Shown piece by piece: positions 21,701 through 34,216 of a stretch of 64,000 bases of DNA. The notes under the pieces were generated by a model, which was not told the DNA's origin, searched no databases, and was given only the letters and a program-made list of their open reading frames with translations. The stretch's first letter is position 1. Every line of letters starts with the position of its first letter. The translations under genes and the position numbers were made by a program. The stretch is from Membranipora membranacea (lineage: Eukaryota > Bryozoa > Gymnolaemata > Cheilostomatida > Membraniporidae), in assembly GCA_914767715.1 (NCBI GenBank), contig OU612066.1:21054283-21118282 (forward strand), written 5' to 3'.

Positions 21701-24015
21701 GTGAAGCTGTAATGACACAAGTATTCAAATCTGAATCTTTATCACAGGTTAAGGAAAGTTTGCTTTCTCCCTTTATACTTAGCTATCACATCGAGTTATT
21801 TATTTTTTATTTATAAAACACTGTTCAAACTATAGAGGGATAAAACTCCTCAGTCACTGCCTAAAGCTCTGGGAGCGAGTGATAGAGGCGAGGATAAGGG
21901 AAATGAGTAAGATCAGTGGCAGGCAGTATGGCTTCTAGAAAGGGAAGTCAACAACACAGCCCATGTTTTGTTTGAGAGTACTCCAGGAAAAGATGAGGGA
22001 ACATCAAAAGGACTTACATATGTTTTTTGTCGACCTAGAGAAGGCGTATGATACAGTATGTACCTAGAGACCGAATCTGGTATTGTCTGAGGAAGCGTGG
22101 AGTTCCTGAGACATATGTGAGTGCAATCAAAGACATGTACAAGGACAGCAAAACATCAGATGTGACAAGTGTAGGTGAAACAGATGAGGTTGAGATAGAA
22201 GTAGGATTACATCAAGGATCTGCACTTAGCCCTTTCCTTTTCATATTGATCTTGCATGTCATCATCGAGGAGATTCAGGAGGACACGCCGTGGGCAATGC
22301 TGTTTGCTGACGACCTTGTTCTTTGCGATGAAACTAGGGAGAGGATGGAAGAGAGGCTGGAGAAATGGAGGGGGTGTTTAGTAAATGCAGGAGTAAAAGT
22401 AAGTAGGCCAAAGACAGAACATCTACCGCCAGCCGGAAACCTACAAAGGATAGAAATGAAGAAGTATGATGCAGAAGGTTCAACTGATCTGCCGCAGGTA
22501 TCAACATTCAAATACCTGGGAACCACAATAGATCAAGAGGGAGGATGTGGAATAGAAATTGCAAAGAGGATAGAGAAGGCATGGAATAGATGGAGAGAGC
22601 TGACAGGAGTGCTTTGCGATAAGAAAATTCCCACCAAGCTCAAGGTTCTATTGTACAAGACGGCAATAAAACCTACACTGATGTATGGAAATGAGATCTG
22701 GCCACTAACTCAAAGACAAGAAGACAAGATAAGTGCAACTGAGATGAGGATGCTCCGACACATTTATAATATAGACTGGGAAGGGCATAAAACAAATGAG
22801 AGTATAAGGGAGGAGGCCAAAATAGAAGCGATTGCAATAGGTATGAGGAGGAGACGTCTTCAATGGTATGGACATGTACGCAGGAGGAGATAGGGAGAAA
22901 GATATTAGAATGGTGGCTGAGATGAGAATACAGGGAAAGAGAAAAAGAGGGAGGCCAAAGAAAAGATGGATGGATACGGCGAAGGATGACATGCTGAGAT
23001 GGGGCCTCTCAGATGAAGATGTTGATGATAGAATCAGATGGCATTCTCTGATAGAACTTGGTGCCCTGCAGGACCGCCACCCATCCCGGAACACGGCGGA
23101 CTAGGTGAGAGATATAAAACACTCCATATATCGCTGATATTTTATAAAACTACTTCTCAAAATTGCCTAACAGACACACAGCCACAGGTTCTCGATTAGT
23201 ATTTACCTTCTGATGAGCAGCACAGTACTTATGTTCACAGGTCAGACAGTAAGTGTTGGCTGTCATCTTGAGTTTTCCACTTTTCTCACAAGGCTCACAG
23301 AATGTAGCTGGATGAACATTCTCTAAGGCTGAGGGAAGATTGTCTATCACCACTTTGAACTTGTTTCTGCAAATCAAAAAATGTTGAACATTAAACTAAA
23401 TCAATCTTCCAACCATGTGGCCAGTACCATCAAGCCAACCATCCCACCTAGACAATCCCGAAACTCATCCCACTTATTCTATCCTGTCAGCTATCCCACC
23501 AACACTGCCCCTTTCCTCGACAACAGGAAGTTTGGTGAAGGAAATGTTTTAAATTGGCTACAGATTAATGATGTTAATCATCTGACTCGATTAATTAAAA
23601 GTCACATGTCTTATTACTTATCCCGAAGCATAGGCGGCAAAATTTTAGTCTGTGCCAGGTTGCTCTCTGCTTGCAGGCAGGTCAGAGCACACCTGGGGGC
23701 CAACCAAACCCCAAATATGTTGAATCTGTGTGGAGCTACACAACAATATAATATATAGTTGATAGTTCAAATCAGAGACTGATTGCAATACTGTTATTAG
23801 AAACGCTGTCATATTAGATGCTCTGTGAACCTCGATACTTACTGACAAACCCTACATTCGATCACATCAGTCTTCTTGAGTTGCCTCCTCAGGCAAGTCT
23901 CACAGCATACATGAGTACAGGGCAGAAACATTGGGTTATGGGTAAACCCCTCTTCCTCAAGGCAGTTTCCACATGTTACCAGATGTGGCGCATCTTCTGC
24001 TACTGAGACGGCCAT
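18705..24015 (-). CDS. TRIM1: RING/B-box/coiled-coil/beta-propeller protein
   Basis: Seven coding exons: 24015-23843, 23366-23207, 21706-21520, 20897-20701, 20196-20004, 19790-19053 and 18841-18705, total 1785 nt, one open frame of 594 aa. Domains in order: a C3HC4 RING (CGNC, PCTHVCCETC, ECRVC; residues ~16-57), B-box 1 (FCEPC ... YCLTCEHKYCAAH), B-box 2 (FCETH ... CSKCLRVYCLEC), a coiled coil, then ~290 residues of repeated propeller strands (RLYIL, QIFAADV, VIITI, VVLISG, RLLVTSY). TRIM proteins of this build are E3 ubiquitin ligases whose C-terminal domain selects the target; that role is inferred from the family. Compared with TRIM3, one 171-nt coiled-coil exon is deleted, in frame. The final coding exon ends CYELLYD then TAA. 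A 34-nt leader precedes the ATG in the first coding exon (acceptor at 24,049). Confidence 0.88.
21833..23112 (+). mobile_element. RTE-type LINE, 5'-truncated, inside TRIM1 intron 2
   Basis: The 1,280-bp insertion is flanked by an 11-bp target duplication, TATAAAACACT (21,822-21,832 and 23,113-23,123). The frame starts near NYRGIKLLSH and shows QGSALSPFLF, the catalytic FADDLVL, FKYLGTTID, and the RTE-like C-terminus (RLQWYGHVRR, GRPKKRWMD, ELGALQDRHP). It is inactive: an in-frame stop follows RQYGF, and a 4-nt insertion after AYDTV at about 22,050 shifts the frame. The same insertion with the same duplication is in TRIM3 but shortened there. Orientation is opposite to the host gene. Confidence 0.92.
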
Positions 24016-24130
24016 TTCTCTTATGTGAAGTCGTGCTTCTCAGTGGATCTAAAAGCATGAATAAATGATCGACATAATGATGTTTATAACAGCACCTAGA
24101 ACTAGAAGATCAGGGGAGGCCCCGTCTTAC

Positions 24131-24250
24131 CTTCTGTGGGAGGGCTTGTTTGCTCAGGTGAAGACGCACATTGCCATCTATAACAAACTGAGAATCACAT
24201 CCAAGGGTTACCACAGAAGTGAGGAGACTCTTTTAAATTCGCTCTTTCTC
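24131..24250 (-). other. Candidate 5' UTR exon of TRIM1
   Basis: On the minus strand, CCCACAGAAG is followed by a donor GTAAGACGGGG at 24,130. The block is conserved at 27,175 onward and at about 60,051-60,160, always upstream of TRIM coding sequence or its remnant. Exon length and transcription start are unknown. Confidence 0.35.
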
Positions 24251-24454
24251 CCTGCCCCTCCCAAACAATGAATTTTATTTGCAAAGTGCCTGCTGTGAGC
24301 ATGACCTGTGTATGTATATTAACAGAAGGGTGACTACCGATCTGGTAATATAGCTCTCCATAATTGAGATCTCAGTTGGTTGACTATAAAATGCCAATTT
24401 GCTACCCTAATCCCTAATTAGAGTAAGCAGTGATACAAAACTGAATAAGGCGAT

Positions 24455-25200
24455 GAAAAGTTCAACACCCTAAAAGAGTTAGAGAGAGTATCTAACACCT
24501 TGATTGTACATACTACTGACCTGATATTCTCAATGGTTATATTCTGTAACCTCTCTGTGTGTAGTTATAACTAAATCTCCACTGCTTGTTACTAACTTCC
24601 TTGTTCAAGCTGTGACTGTAGACTGCTGTGTAATAAGTTAACTGCCTGACAAATAAGCAAAACAAAACTGTGACAACAGGGAAATCCATGTGGCAGTTTC
24701 AATTTTTTAACACACTGTTTATATGTGATTGACTGATGGCGGTTAACCTGTAAGGGTTATCAATTACTCACTACTTATCAATATCAGTCGCATTCAATGA
24801 AAGGGCTGATATGGACTCAAAGGAATTTATATTAGCTAGGGTACACCCTTACATAAAGAGTCAGAGAGAGTTAGAGTATCTAATGCCTTGATTGTACATC
24901 CTACTGACCTGATATTTTCAATGGTTTTGTCCTGTAAACTCTCTGTGTGTAGGTCTATCTAAATCTCCACTGCTTGTTACTAACTTCCTTGTTCAAGCTG
25001 TGACTGCAGACTGCTGTGTAATAAGTTAACGGCCTGATCTTAATAGCCTGACAAATAAGCAAAATAAAATTGTGACAAGTGGGAAATCCGTGTGGCAGTT
25101 TCAATTCTAACACACAGTTTATATGTAATTTATTGATTGAACTTAACCTGTAAGCGTTACCAATCGCTTACTATTGATCAATAACATACAATAAAATGGA
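24455..25200. repeat. Local tandem duplication upstream of TRIM1
   Basis: About 350 bp at 24,455-24,790 is repeated at 24,855-25,200, sharing a core that contains CTCCACTGCTTGTTACTAAC, CTTGTTCAAGCTGTGAC and CTGCTGTGTAATAAG. Further copies lie at about 27,990-28,330 and 60,440-60,760. On the minus strand each copy carries a plausible donor after GAATATCAG (GTCAGT or GTGAGT), so these may be alternative leader exons or promoters of TRIM; this is inference. Confidence 0.6.
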
Positions 25201-25687
25201 CTAAAAGGAATTTATTCACATCAGTGGCGATATATAATAGCAATCAGCTAGGATATAAATTGCCAGGTGCTCAAATATTGAATGTGAATAATTGGAATAG
25301 GTGTCACTGGGTTAACTGTGATATATCTGGCTTAGTGTAAATGATGAGAGGCAAATTTTCTTATTTCGATTAATTGCTACACAAAATTGCAAATTTTGAG
25401 TCAGCTTTGTTAGGGGTAATGACTGCCAAAAACAATGAAAGTGAATTGTTATCGTGCTGATGAATACAATGTGTTCTAAGCCTTAAACCCAAATCTTTAA
25501 AACTAAACTTTCTACATCTCCCAAGATCATTACAAGCAACCTTTAGATCCCAGAGAGAACTTCCTTGGGAACCATATAAGTGGAAAGCATGAACTAAAAT
25601 GGCAAATAAATCGTATAAATCTTCAAAATTGGGGTTGTAAATTCATTTGGCTTGATCCTTATTAAGTCCAGTGCAAATGTGCATAAA
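25201..25687. other. Intergenic, nothing recognised
   Basis: AT-rich sequence without a conserved open frame, element ends or repeats that I can identify. Confidence 0.5.
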
Positions 25688-26800
25688 TAGGGATTGCCTT
25701 CTCACAATCCCGAAGAAAACAACTTTGGCATATTGCTACCTAATTATATACTTGTATTGGCATGGAATAATACCAGAGAGGATATATCCAACCTTCCCTG
25801 ATAAAACTTAGATAGGTATAGACATTATCACTACACCACAGGAGGGTATCAATCATCAGGTGAGAAGAATAATCACCAGACATTGACCATGCAACCGTTC
25901 TTAAACTTATCCACATAATTTACAAATATTGTCTATTTACTGGGGAATATTAACAATACAACATGCTCTCCTCACAGGATAATAATGATAAATTAACCCG
26001 GATAAACATTCTAAATATACACTATAAAATCAAGTAATTTGCTCAGATAGCAATACGATTATGGACTCACACCAAGTATCATCACCATATCTACATTGTT
26101 ACTTACAACTATAGCAGCCTGTTCATGAAAATACATACTAACAGAGTGGAAAGTGTAATATCATACTACCCTACTACATACGATTAGCATTGTTTATAAC
26201 GCAAATGAAGGCCAGATACAGTGGAAAACTCCCCATTGATATCAAACAACATGATTCAAACAAAGAGGTAGGCATCAGACCAACCTGTGTTGGTGTTTGG
26301 ACACAGGAGCTATCTCTTTTGACGCCAGCAGATTGGAGTTTTAAGAATACTAACAGGCAGCGATTCTATGGTAGTCTTTACTCCGAACTTATATTCAGGA
26401 GCAACCATCCCAACAAGCAAAAAATTCACAGCTGTGACAACAGTAGAAGCTTACTGACCTCAAATATCATTTAGGAAACAATCCATTCAGATCAACTATG
26501 ATCCAATTTTTCATGCATTAGGATTATTAAGCGGCAGCGGACTCACCAGCAGAATGGGAACAACTTGAATGCTCTACAATCCAGTGTTGTCTCTCAACAC
26601 AATATTCAGCAAAAGGACTCAATAATTCTATTAGTGTCAGCTACCAGTGTGTGTCATGTAGCCTTAGATCCACCAACTGTAAATGTACAGTAGGACACGC
26701 CGAGTTTCTCCACTGTAAGTAATCTGTGCTCTTCATTGAACCAAACTACTGCACTTCTACGTACTGTTAGTTAGACTGTTAGCCCACCTGCATCTCGTAT
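25688..26800 (-). pseudogene. C18orf63-like 3'-end remnant
   Basis: The stretch starts with the inverted-repeat motif and continues with sequence homologous to about 1-1,030 and 2,840-3,300 of unit 1 and to 36,568-37,250 and 38,095-38,640 of unit 3. The penultimate C18 exon is still recognisable at about 26,283-26,430, followed by a GTTGGT donor-side remnant. The SAP-like last exon and its flanking intron (the part equal to about 37,256-38,090) are deleted here. It cannot encode a working C-terminus. Confidence 0.65.
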
Positions 26801-27059
26801 GTATATATATACCCTCTTATCTTTGTCAACAATGAATGTGTGAAATATATGTTTTAGTGACATTTTTTTATATTAATTTCTTTGTTATTTATTTACTTTT
26901 TTTTTAAATCCAAGATGCCAACAAAATGCAAGTTTTATGCCTTTTATCATTTTTATTGTACCAAATCCTGTAAGGGTGGCCACTTTTTTATTAAAGTAGC
27001 ATACCAACCAATGTAAGACAGAAGTCAACTATCATCATAATATTCCAAACAACATTGCT

Positions 27060-28335
27060 CTGGTGGGATGGTGTTCAACTCGGTGAATCTATAAAGCATA
27101 AGTAAATGATCGTCATAATATTGCTAATAACGACTCATAGAACTAGAAGATCAGCGGAGGCCTGTCTTACCTTCTGTGGGTGGGCTTGTTTGCGTATAGT
27201 GGAGGTGGGAATTACCATCTTAAACCACCAGCGAATCAAATCCACTGTGTTTTTACAGAGTGTAACCACAGAAAGACCCTGAACACTGATTCCAGGGGTG
27301 GGTAGAAGGAACAAGAAGAATTTTTCAGTTCACTCATTTCCGTCTTAACCACCAGAAGGTGACGATGGCAGCATGTCGATGAGGAAGTATAATTCAGTTT
27401 AAATACCTGGGCACCACCATCTACAAGACTGCTATACGACCAGCCCTGACGTATGAGAATGAGACCTAGACAGGGTTAGCTCTTGTGAGATGCGACTGAC
27501 AAGGTACTGCTTAGAGCTTAGAGGAACATCTAAGGACTGAAGAAATAATAGTGGAAGCAAATATAATGCCAATCAGGGATGTCATGAGGAAAAAGAGGCT
27601 AGAGTGGTACGGTCACGTTTGTTGACATGAGAGATATGAAGATATCAGGAGAGTGTACGAGATGAGGGTCGCAGAGGGCGTGGACGGCCAGAACAGAGCT
27701 GGAGTGACACAATCAATGCCAACCTCCGCTGGCTAGGTCTAGAACAAAGTGATAAGAGTGATAGAATAAGGTCGAGAAATTTGGTGGAACTAGGATTCAG
27801 GCAAAAACCGCCACCCTATCAGGACATGGCAGTGAAAGGTGAACAATCTTATCTTGAGTAAGCAGTGATAAAAGAAAACTGAAGGATGTAAGAGTTCAAC
27901 ACAACAATGAAATAAAGAGGTAAGAGTATCTAACACATTTAATGTAAACTATAGAGATGGTTGACAATATAAATGTATTTCATCACCACAATGAGTTAGA
28001 AGGAATTAGAATATATAACACATTGATTGTACATCCTACTACTCACCTGAATTCTCAATGGTTATGTCCTGTAAATTCTCTGTGTGTAGCTCTATCTAAC
28101 CTCCACTGTTTGTGACTAACTTCCTTGTTCAAGCTGTGACTGCAGGCTGCTGAGTAAAAAGTCGAAGGCCTTATCTTAATAATCTGAACCAAAACTGTCA
28201 GAGTGGTTATCCAAGGAGTTTGAAACTCCCTGGGTTATCTATGTGTCAGTTTCAAATCTCTAACATACAGTTATATCCAATCGATTGATTGATATTAACC
28301 TGCAAGCGTTATCAATCGCTGATATAACAGTGGTA
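27060..28335 (-). pseudogene. Remnant of a TRIM upstream region
   Basis: Sequence matching the TRIM1 leader exon and the upstream repeat core is present (about 27,110-27,330 and 27,990-28,330), but no RING, B-box, coiled-coil or propeller coding sequence exists between here and the C18 remnant. It is the leftover 5' flank of a deleted TRIM copy. Between the two parts lies an old RTE fragment. Confidence 0.55.
27395..27840 (+). mobile_element. Decayed RTE LINE 3' fragment
   Basis: Translated pieces FKYLGTTI, YKTAIRPALTY, LEWYGHV and NLVELGFRQ in broken frames match the 3' end of an RTE reverse-transcriptase frame, from a subfamily different from the one in TRIM1. Internal deletion and several stop codons are evident. 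Confidence 0.75.
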
Positions 28336-29980
28336 GTGGTATTTTTAAACAACTTTCAGCTAACATAATAGGCCTACTTTATTACACTTGATAATGATAA
28401 TTCAAGTATAGTTAAATTGTTATAAAAACTTTATCAATTTGATAATATATTATGTACAAGGCTACAAAACATTGTTCTGTAAGAAGTTTATAAGCTCTAT
28501 TAGGATACTATTAAAAGATTTCTGCTCAAAGCTGCACAAACAAGGATCGTCTTCTTACAATGCAGAAAGAGACAACTCTCATTGATGTCGGCTCAATTAT
28601 ATCTCAATATTGGAAAAGGATTCAATGAACAGTTGACCAGGAGACCAGGAAGGGGTAAATTTGAAATAACCATCACCAGTCATGCCAGTCACAAAGTCAC
28701 AAATATCTAAGAGCTTCATATCATAACAACATAAAATAAGGTCCTGCTGTTCCTCAGCTCACAAGGCTCACTGCGATGGGGGAAATGCCCAAGTAAATCT
28801 ATCGGTTGCCTCGAGGTGGACATGACAGGATCTGTCACTGACATACCCAGGTGTGTAGAGAAACTGGAATTGTGTATTTAACAAGTTCATGCGGCTCCTG
28901 AGGACATTCCTGTCGCAGCCATAACACTGTAAATGACAAACTCCCAATTAGTGACGATAAAATCACTGATATTTACATCCGTTCTAACAATTCACATTTA
29001 GGACCTCATTTGCTAACCTCACGGAGAAAAATTTTGCACTCTTCCCTCTAGCATTGCAATCAATCATCATATTGTGTTTTTCTGTTTCGAATTAGACAAC
29101 ATGAAGTTTTTAAAGCTGATTCCCAATAACGAAACCTTTACACTCCAAGTCAGGCTATAGAACGGGTTCTGGGCCTGAAGAGAGGCAAATTTGTTGAAAC
29201 GAAACCAACCAGCGTAATCGAAAGAGAACTTCCTATGCTGACGACACTATGATTCCTACTGTGTCATTCTTACAATAAGAAGTTCCTACTGTAAATGAAG
29301 AAACCTAACAATATCTGTGTTGGTGAGCTAGCAATAAAGCTTAACTCATTAACCTGGTGGTCTAGTCATAGTCTAGATGATAAAGCTATACAAATGAAAT
29401 GACTTAGGATATAGGAACCAGCCCTCTATCCTCTAGCTCAAAACTTACTGTTGGGGATTTGATTGTAATATATAATATAACCGAAAATAAAAATGTTGGA
29501 CGTGCATTAGACTGATAAATGGTGAAGGTTTGATCATGACGAAATAACTATCTGATATCATGAGCAAATGTTGAAGGTTGGTCTATCCAGGGAGGGTGGG
29601 ACACCCTGGTCTATCAATGTTATGTAATGTTTATTCTGCACAGACAAGGATTGTCTACTCACAACACGTAAGAAAATAATTATGGCCAATTATCAAGCAG
29701 CGCAAACGAAGATTGAATTATGAATCAACCCTGAGATAACAGGAGCCATTCCCCGGTCATGCCAATCACGATGCCAGAATAATCTGAAAGAAGTAGGCAG
29801 CCATTGATATATATGCTATGTTCATGCAAACCCTCATATATGTAACAAGGGAAAGGTTGAGAGATTGTAAGAATTTAGGAAGATAATGTTAACATCATCA
29901 CCATAAATTGAATCTATTTCATTTTGAATTTACCTAAAATATTCTTTATAATAAATATTAATTACTATTTTTATCATTGT
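28336..29980. other. Upstream flank of N2
   Basis: No gene. The sequence is homologous to about 60,800-62,868 ahead of N4, with many indels. It contains two copies of the recurrent motif (28,539-28,576 and a degenerate one at 29,644) and a small palindromic block at about 29,589-29,611 (CCAGGG ... CCCTGG), repeated at 62,499-62,521. Confidence 0.55.
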
Positions 29981-30178
29981 GAGAGGACAACTTATAATCT
30001 GAATCCAATGTTTCGAGTATGTCCAACAATTGAAGGAGATGCGCCATGACACAACATTTAGCGCAATGATGACTGAATGTTGTGTGCAACAGTCAGAAAA
30101 AAGCAACCGACTAAACAAGCTGTGTTTCTGCTATTCTCTGTAAAAATCTAAAGAAATCTGAGTGATATCTACTTGAAC
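29981..30178 (+). promoter_or_regulatory. Conserved 5' region of gene N2
   Basis: Same block as upstream of N1, N3 and N4: GAGAGGACAACTT, CAATTGAAGGAG, GCGCCATGACACAAC and GATGACTGAATGTTG in fixed order. It ends at the N2 start codon. Confidence 0.5.
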
Positions 30179-33100
30179 ATGTCTTCTTATAACGAATATA
30201 ATCAACAACCTGAAATGTACAGAACTGCCATGTAAGTTTACTTGTCATCCTCATTACTACTGTTAATAAATTTATAGTAGGCAATTTATAATTCTTTTGC
30301 AATTATTCATTTATATTTTGGAGGGGCCTGAATTGTATTGGCTAGGGGAAAAGCTTAAAATATTCACATTATTCATCAATGCATATATCAAAAAATAACC
30401 TATGCCATGACTGTAAACTCCATAAAAGTCCATCAGGTTTTTCTCAATGATGATGTGTCATCAGCAGCATTACGCTATCAAAGATGATGCAATCGCTGCC
30501 TTCTGAGTGCACAACGACACAATGAGTAAGCAGTACAAGTAGTAGTGATACTACTAGGTGGCTCTATGAGTGAGAGTTAAATCACATTTCATACAACTCA
30601 ATCATTGTAGTAGTGAGGTAGTAGGCCGGAGGTTGTGGAGTAATATCAATGATGATCACAATGGCCAGCAGCGGGATGTGAGTGAACGTGAGGATGTATT
30701 TTCATGCAAAAGCCAGAAAGGTGAGTCTGAGAATTTATACAGAGTGTTCTCAAATTTGAACAAAGCCCGATCCAAAAAAAGCAGTCTTGTTGCAAGTGAA
30801 GAAGCTCAGTTATGGTATATTGCAATCGATACAAATAGACCATCCGGATATAATCACCAATTCTCTTTTTAGCAACTTATCAAAACCCATTTAATTTTCA
30901 GAGTTAAATGCTGGATACGAGTCTGAGGAGGGAAGTATTTGGGACGATGAAGATCAGTCAGATGAGGTCGTCCGTGGTAAATATCCTAAAATTAGGGAGT
31001 TTGTTATTGTTTGGGAGTTATCTATCCAGGATCAATTTGCGATGTCAAAATTACTCTTGATATAAGTTAACATTTGGTTTATAATAATCAGCGCGGAAAC
31101 ATTCCATTATTCCGATAACAGAATTAGATTGAACCGAGTTAACCACCCAATCATTGCAAAATAGAACAGACCTATAATGTATAGGCTATTTTTGAGCGAT
31201 TGCAGAGGAGACACAACCTGATTGACATGAAAAGAGATCAGATTTAGATATCTTGTTCGTTTTTATTGAGATGCTCCCACTCAAAATCGGAATCGATGGT
31301 TATTTATGATATCTAGCATTTTAGTTCTTCCATTCTCAGATCCCAGAGACCTCTTGGACGCTGAGTTTTCTTTCTCATTTGATGAGTTCACTACAGACAC
31401 ATTATTTACCTCACTACTGTACGACAGCCTCCATCAGATTCATGAAGATTCTCTTCAAATAAATTCACCTGACTCGTCTTTGCGAATACCTGAGTATCAA
31501 AATATGGCACATGATGTAATGTGAGTACATCGTATTTAATTGTGTGCATGTTCTTATGTGTTTTTTATTGTTATATTATTATCCTCACATCATGGTATGA
31601 GGCACACTGGCTAATGTTATTTGGCTTTCTCTCAATGGCACCTCTCTCAAATCATGAACTCAAACAAATCTATCGCTTAATAAAACCATGTTTAGGAAAT
31701 AAGTAACTTACGACAATCACTCTGATTGCTTTTCTGAATTAGCAATTGCGGTAATCATACTAATTATCTGCTCTTGATATTCTATTCACTGTAAATAGAC
31801 CTAATTGGGTTATTTCTGTGTAATTTTCTAGTCCTGATGGCTGTTTTGGTTATCTTGAAATGGAGATGGAAACTCCTCTGAATCTCAGTCTCCTGGAATT
31901 TGCCAATGAACTGATGCAGTTAGAAGATCTCGAAACATCACTCTCAACACCATTCTATAAGATCAACTCATATGAGCGCATAACGTAAGTCTACTTTGCA
32001 CAACACATCAATGGTGGATCGACAAACTGTCGATGTAAGCTACATCCCAAAAAAAGACACTGATTCATATTAATTATCATGAGAGTCCAAAGATAAGATA
32101 CAAATTTCTGTAACACCTAATGTCTGCCTATGCCTGTTGTATTTAAACTTTGATCATAATTGAAGTTTAAATACAACACATACATTGTTCTGTTTTTTTT
32201 CCAGGAATGAGAACAATGGAAAAGCTGAACTGTTGCTAAGCCCTGAAGTGGGTTCTGATCATAATTTGTCATCTACAACTCGTCAGTTACGATATATCAA
32301 AGATCTGAGTGTCTCATTCAATGACAGCTTCCTTGAGCTTACTAACAATCATCTGCAGCCAGACCTTGACAAATCATTCCAGACACCAGCTGAATATGAT
32401 ACGCTGGATGCTATAATGTAAGTATGTTCGCATTATGTCAATTTGTCGATTCTCTTTTAAATCAAGGAATATCAAAAAGTATCCCATAATGCAATTGCAT
32501 TGAAAACATTAAAATATGTAATCTTGGAAAACTCAGGCCCTATTTGCTATTTAAATCCAATCTAGAGATCTGACCGCATACCAAATTCTAAGGATTCTAT
32601 AAACAATAGTACCGCAACAACTAAAAAGCCAACAGCTAAATACATATACACATATATTGTTATATTAATTTGTCATGTATAAAAAATTTGCTTCTCATTT
32701 ACAGAGCTGAAGTTGTATATTCTGAAGATGAGTTGGAGAGTGAAACGACAGAACATACGAAAGATTTACTTGAAGTTACTCAGGGTGAGTAAGATAACTT
32801 AACAGATAATATTGCTTGAATCTGGTTATTTCTGTTGCATGGGACAAAATAAACAAAATACAAACACATGTGTCTATTTGCCAAGCTGACAATATTCACT
32901 TCATCAACTCGGCAAGCAAAGATTCCCTGATTCAGTAGGTGACCCCTTAAAGATGCTCATTGCTCTGAAGGCTAAGCTCTTCAAATCAGATTACTTGTTG
33001 ACAAGGAGGAATAGCTCAATACGTTAACCTTGTTTCAGAACTAACGGATATGGCTCCCAAAGTCAATGTAAAAACCAAACCTGAACAAGCTACAGGGGTG

Positions 33101-33298
33101 GAGCATGAAAGAAATCATACTCTGTGTGATACGACTAGTAATAAATTACGAGTCTATGAGAAACGATACCAGAACACAACAAACAGAAACACAACTCACA
33201 AAGCTCAGGCTGGTATAAAGAGACGAGTGACCAAATGTTTCAAGATGGTCAAGACTTTTGTGAGGAATGTTTTCTCGAAATTATCTCACAGAGCTTAA
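30179..33298 (+). CDS. Gene N2: longer paralogue of N with an extra exon
   Basis: Eight exons: 30179-30231, 30611-30720, 30902-30976, 31340-31520, 31832-31984, 32205-32417, 32705-32784 and 33039-33298. They total 1125 nt and give an open 374-aa frame. The start MSSYNEYNQQ matches N4. Conserved blocks shared with N1/N3 are LWSNINDD, GYESEEGSIWD, TTDTLFTSLL, TPLNLSLLEF, VYSEDELES and the basic tail GIKRRVTKCFKMVKTFVRN. The exon at 32205-32417 has no equivalent in N1 or N3. Its phase equals that of the preceding exon and it has a similar leucine/aspartate pattern (SVSFNDSFLELTNNHL), suggesting internal exon duplication. No known domain; function unknown. Confidence 0.75.
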
Positions 33299-34216
33299 CG
33301 GTGTTTCCATAAATATGGTTTATTTACTTGCACTAATACGGGTGCGCATTTTATTTTTTGTATATGCAGGGCTAGTTTATGAGCAGTATTATTGATGATT
33401 CTCATTATACCATTATACCTTCATGGCTACAGTGATTGGAGATTTATTAATCATTTTTTTATGACCCTGCAGTGTTGACCTCCAATTTGCATTTTACAGC
33501 CTCAGTCATTTTGTTGCACTAGTTTTACTGTTCCAATAAAAATCATGGAAAGCGAATTACATTGTCTTGTACATGAAACAAACTCACCTTATCTGCGCTG
33601 GTATACGACAAGCAAGCTTTGAGTGGAGGTTTTGATGTTATCCTGCTACAGCTGTGAAGTATCTTGAGTAATAATCCATACCAAGCTGATGGATAATCCA
33701 AAATTATGACTTAATTCTGATCTTTCTGTAATGATCATGATTTATCATGTACTGAGTAGATCTGCTATTCATATATTCCAAAGAGCACTTAATCTGAAGT
33801 ATTTTGGTGCATAATCCACACTGGAGCTGTCGTATAATCCAAAAGTAGCGATTATTCCGATGATTCCGGAATGAGCTCAAATTCAGTTTTTATATCCTGA
33901 TTTGAAGTTAAGTCATCACGATGAATCCCGTAATCTGTTTTTCTGTTGTTAAATTCTCTGCAGGTCAGACAGAGGCTTGGTATGTAATATAAGATATATA
34001 TCCTTCAGTTTCTGTTTTTTCTGAAAAATAGAGGGATTCTTATTCATAACAAATGATCAGTTCAGAGTGCTTTTGTACTAAATTTTACGGTTATGGATAA
34101 TAAATTCATGAATCGCCTAGAATGCTTCATATTTCATGAGGATGCTGGACAATATATGTGATGTGATGAACCTTATGTGTATTTAAGTGGAAAAGCACTA
34201 CCAAAATTCTACTTAC
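33299..34216. other. N2 3' flank
   Basis: AATAAA at about 33,534 is a candidate poly(A) signal. Sequence at about 33,950-34,130 matches 12,580-12,770 behind N1 before the homology breaks off just ahead of the C18-B exons. No other gene is visible. Confidence 0.5.

Larger units (their letters stand above)
3365..25200. repeat. Large duplicated segment, unit 1 copy
   Basis: Collinear with about 38,692-60,800. Most noncoding stretches compared by eye differ at only about 1-3 per cent. Differences are mainly indels from mobile elements (MITE in N1 intron 6, TTAA element in unit 3, RTE deletion in TRIM3, TRIM coiled-coil exon loss) plus the concentrated changes in the TRIM propeller exon. Confidence 0.85.

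Noticed and set aside
22705-23094. Minus-strand frames across the RTE element
   Set aside because: Shadows of the RTE reverse-transcriptase frame on the plus strand.
26190-26474. 94-codon plus-strand frame
   Set aside because: It is antisense to a remnant of the C18orf63-like penultimate exon and is not conserved as coding.
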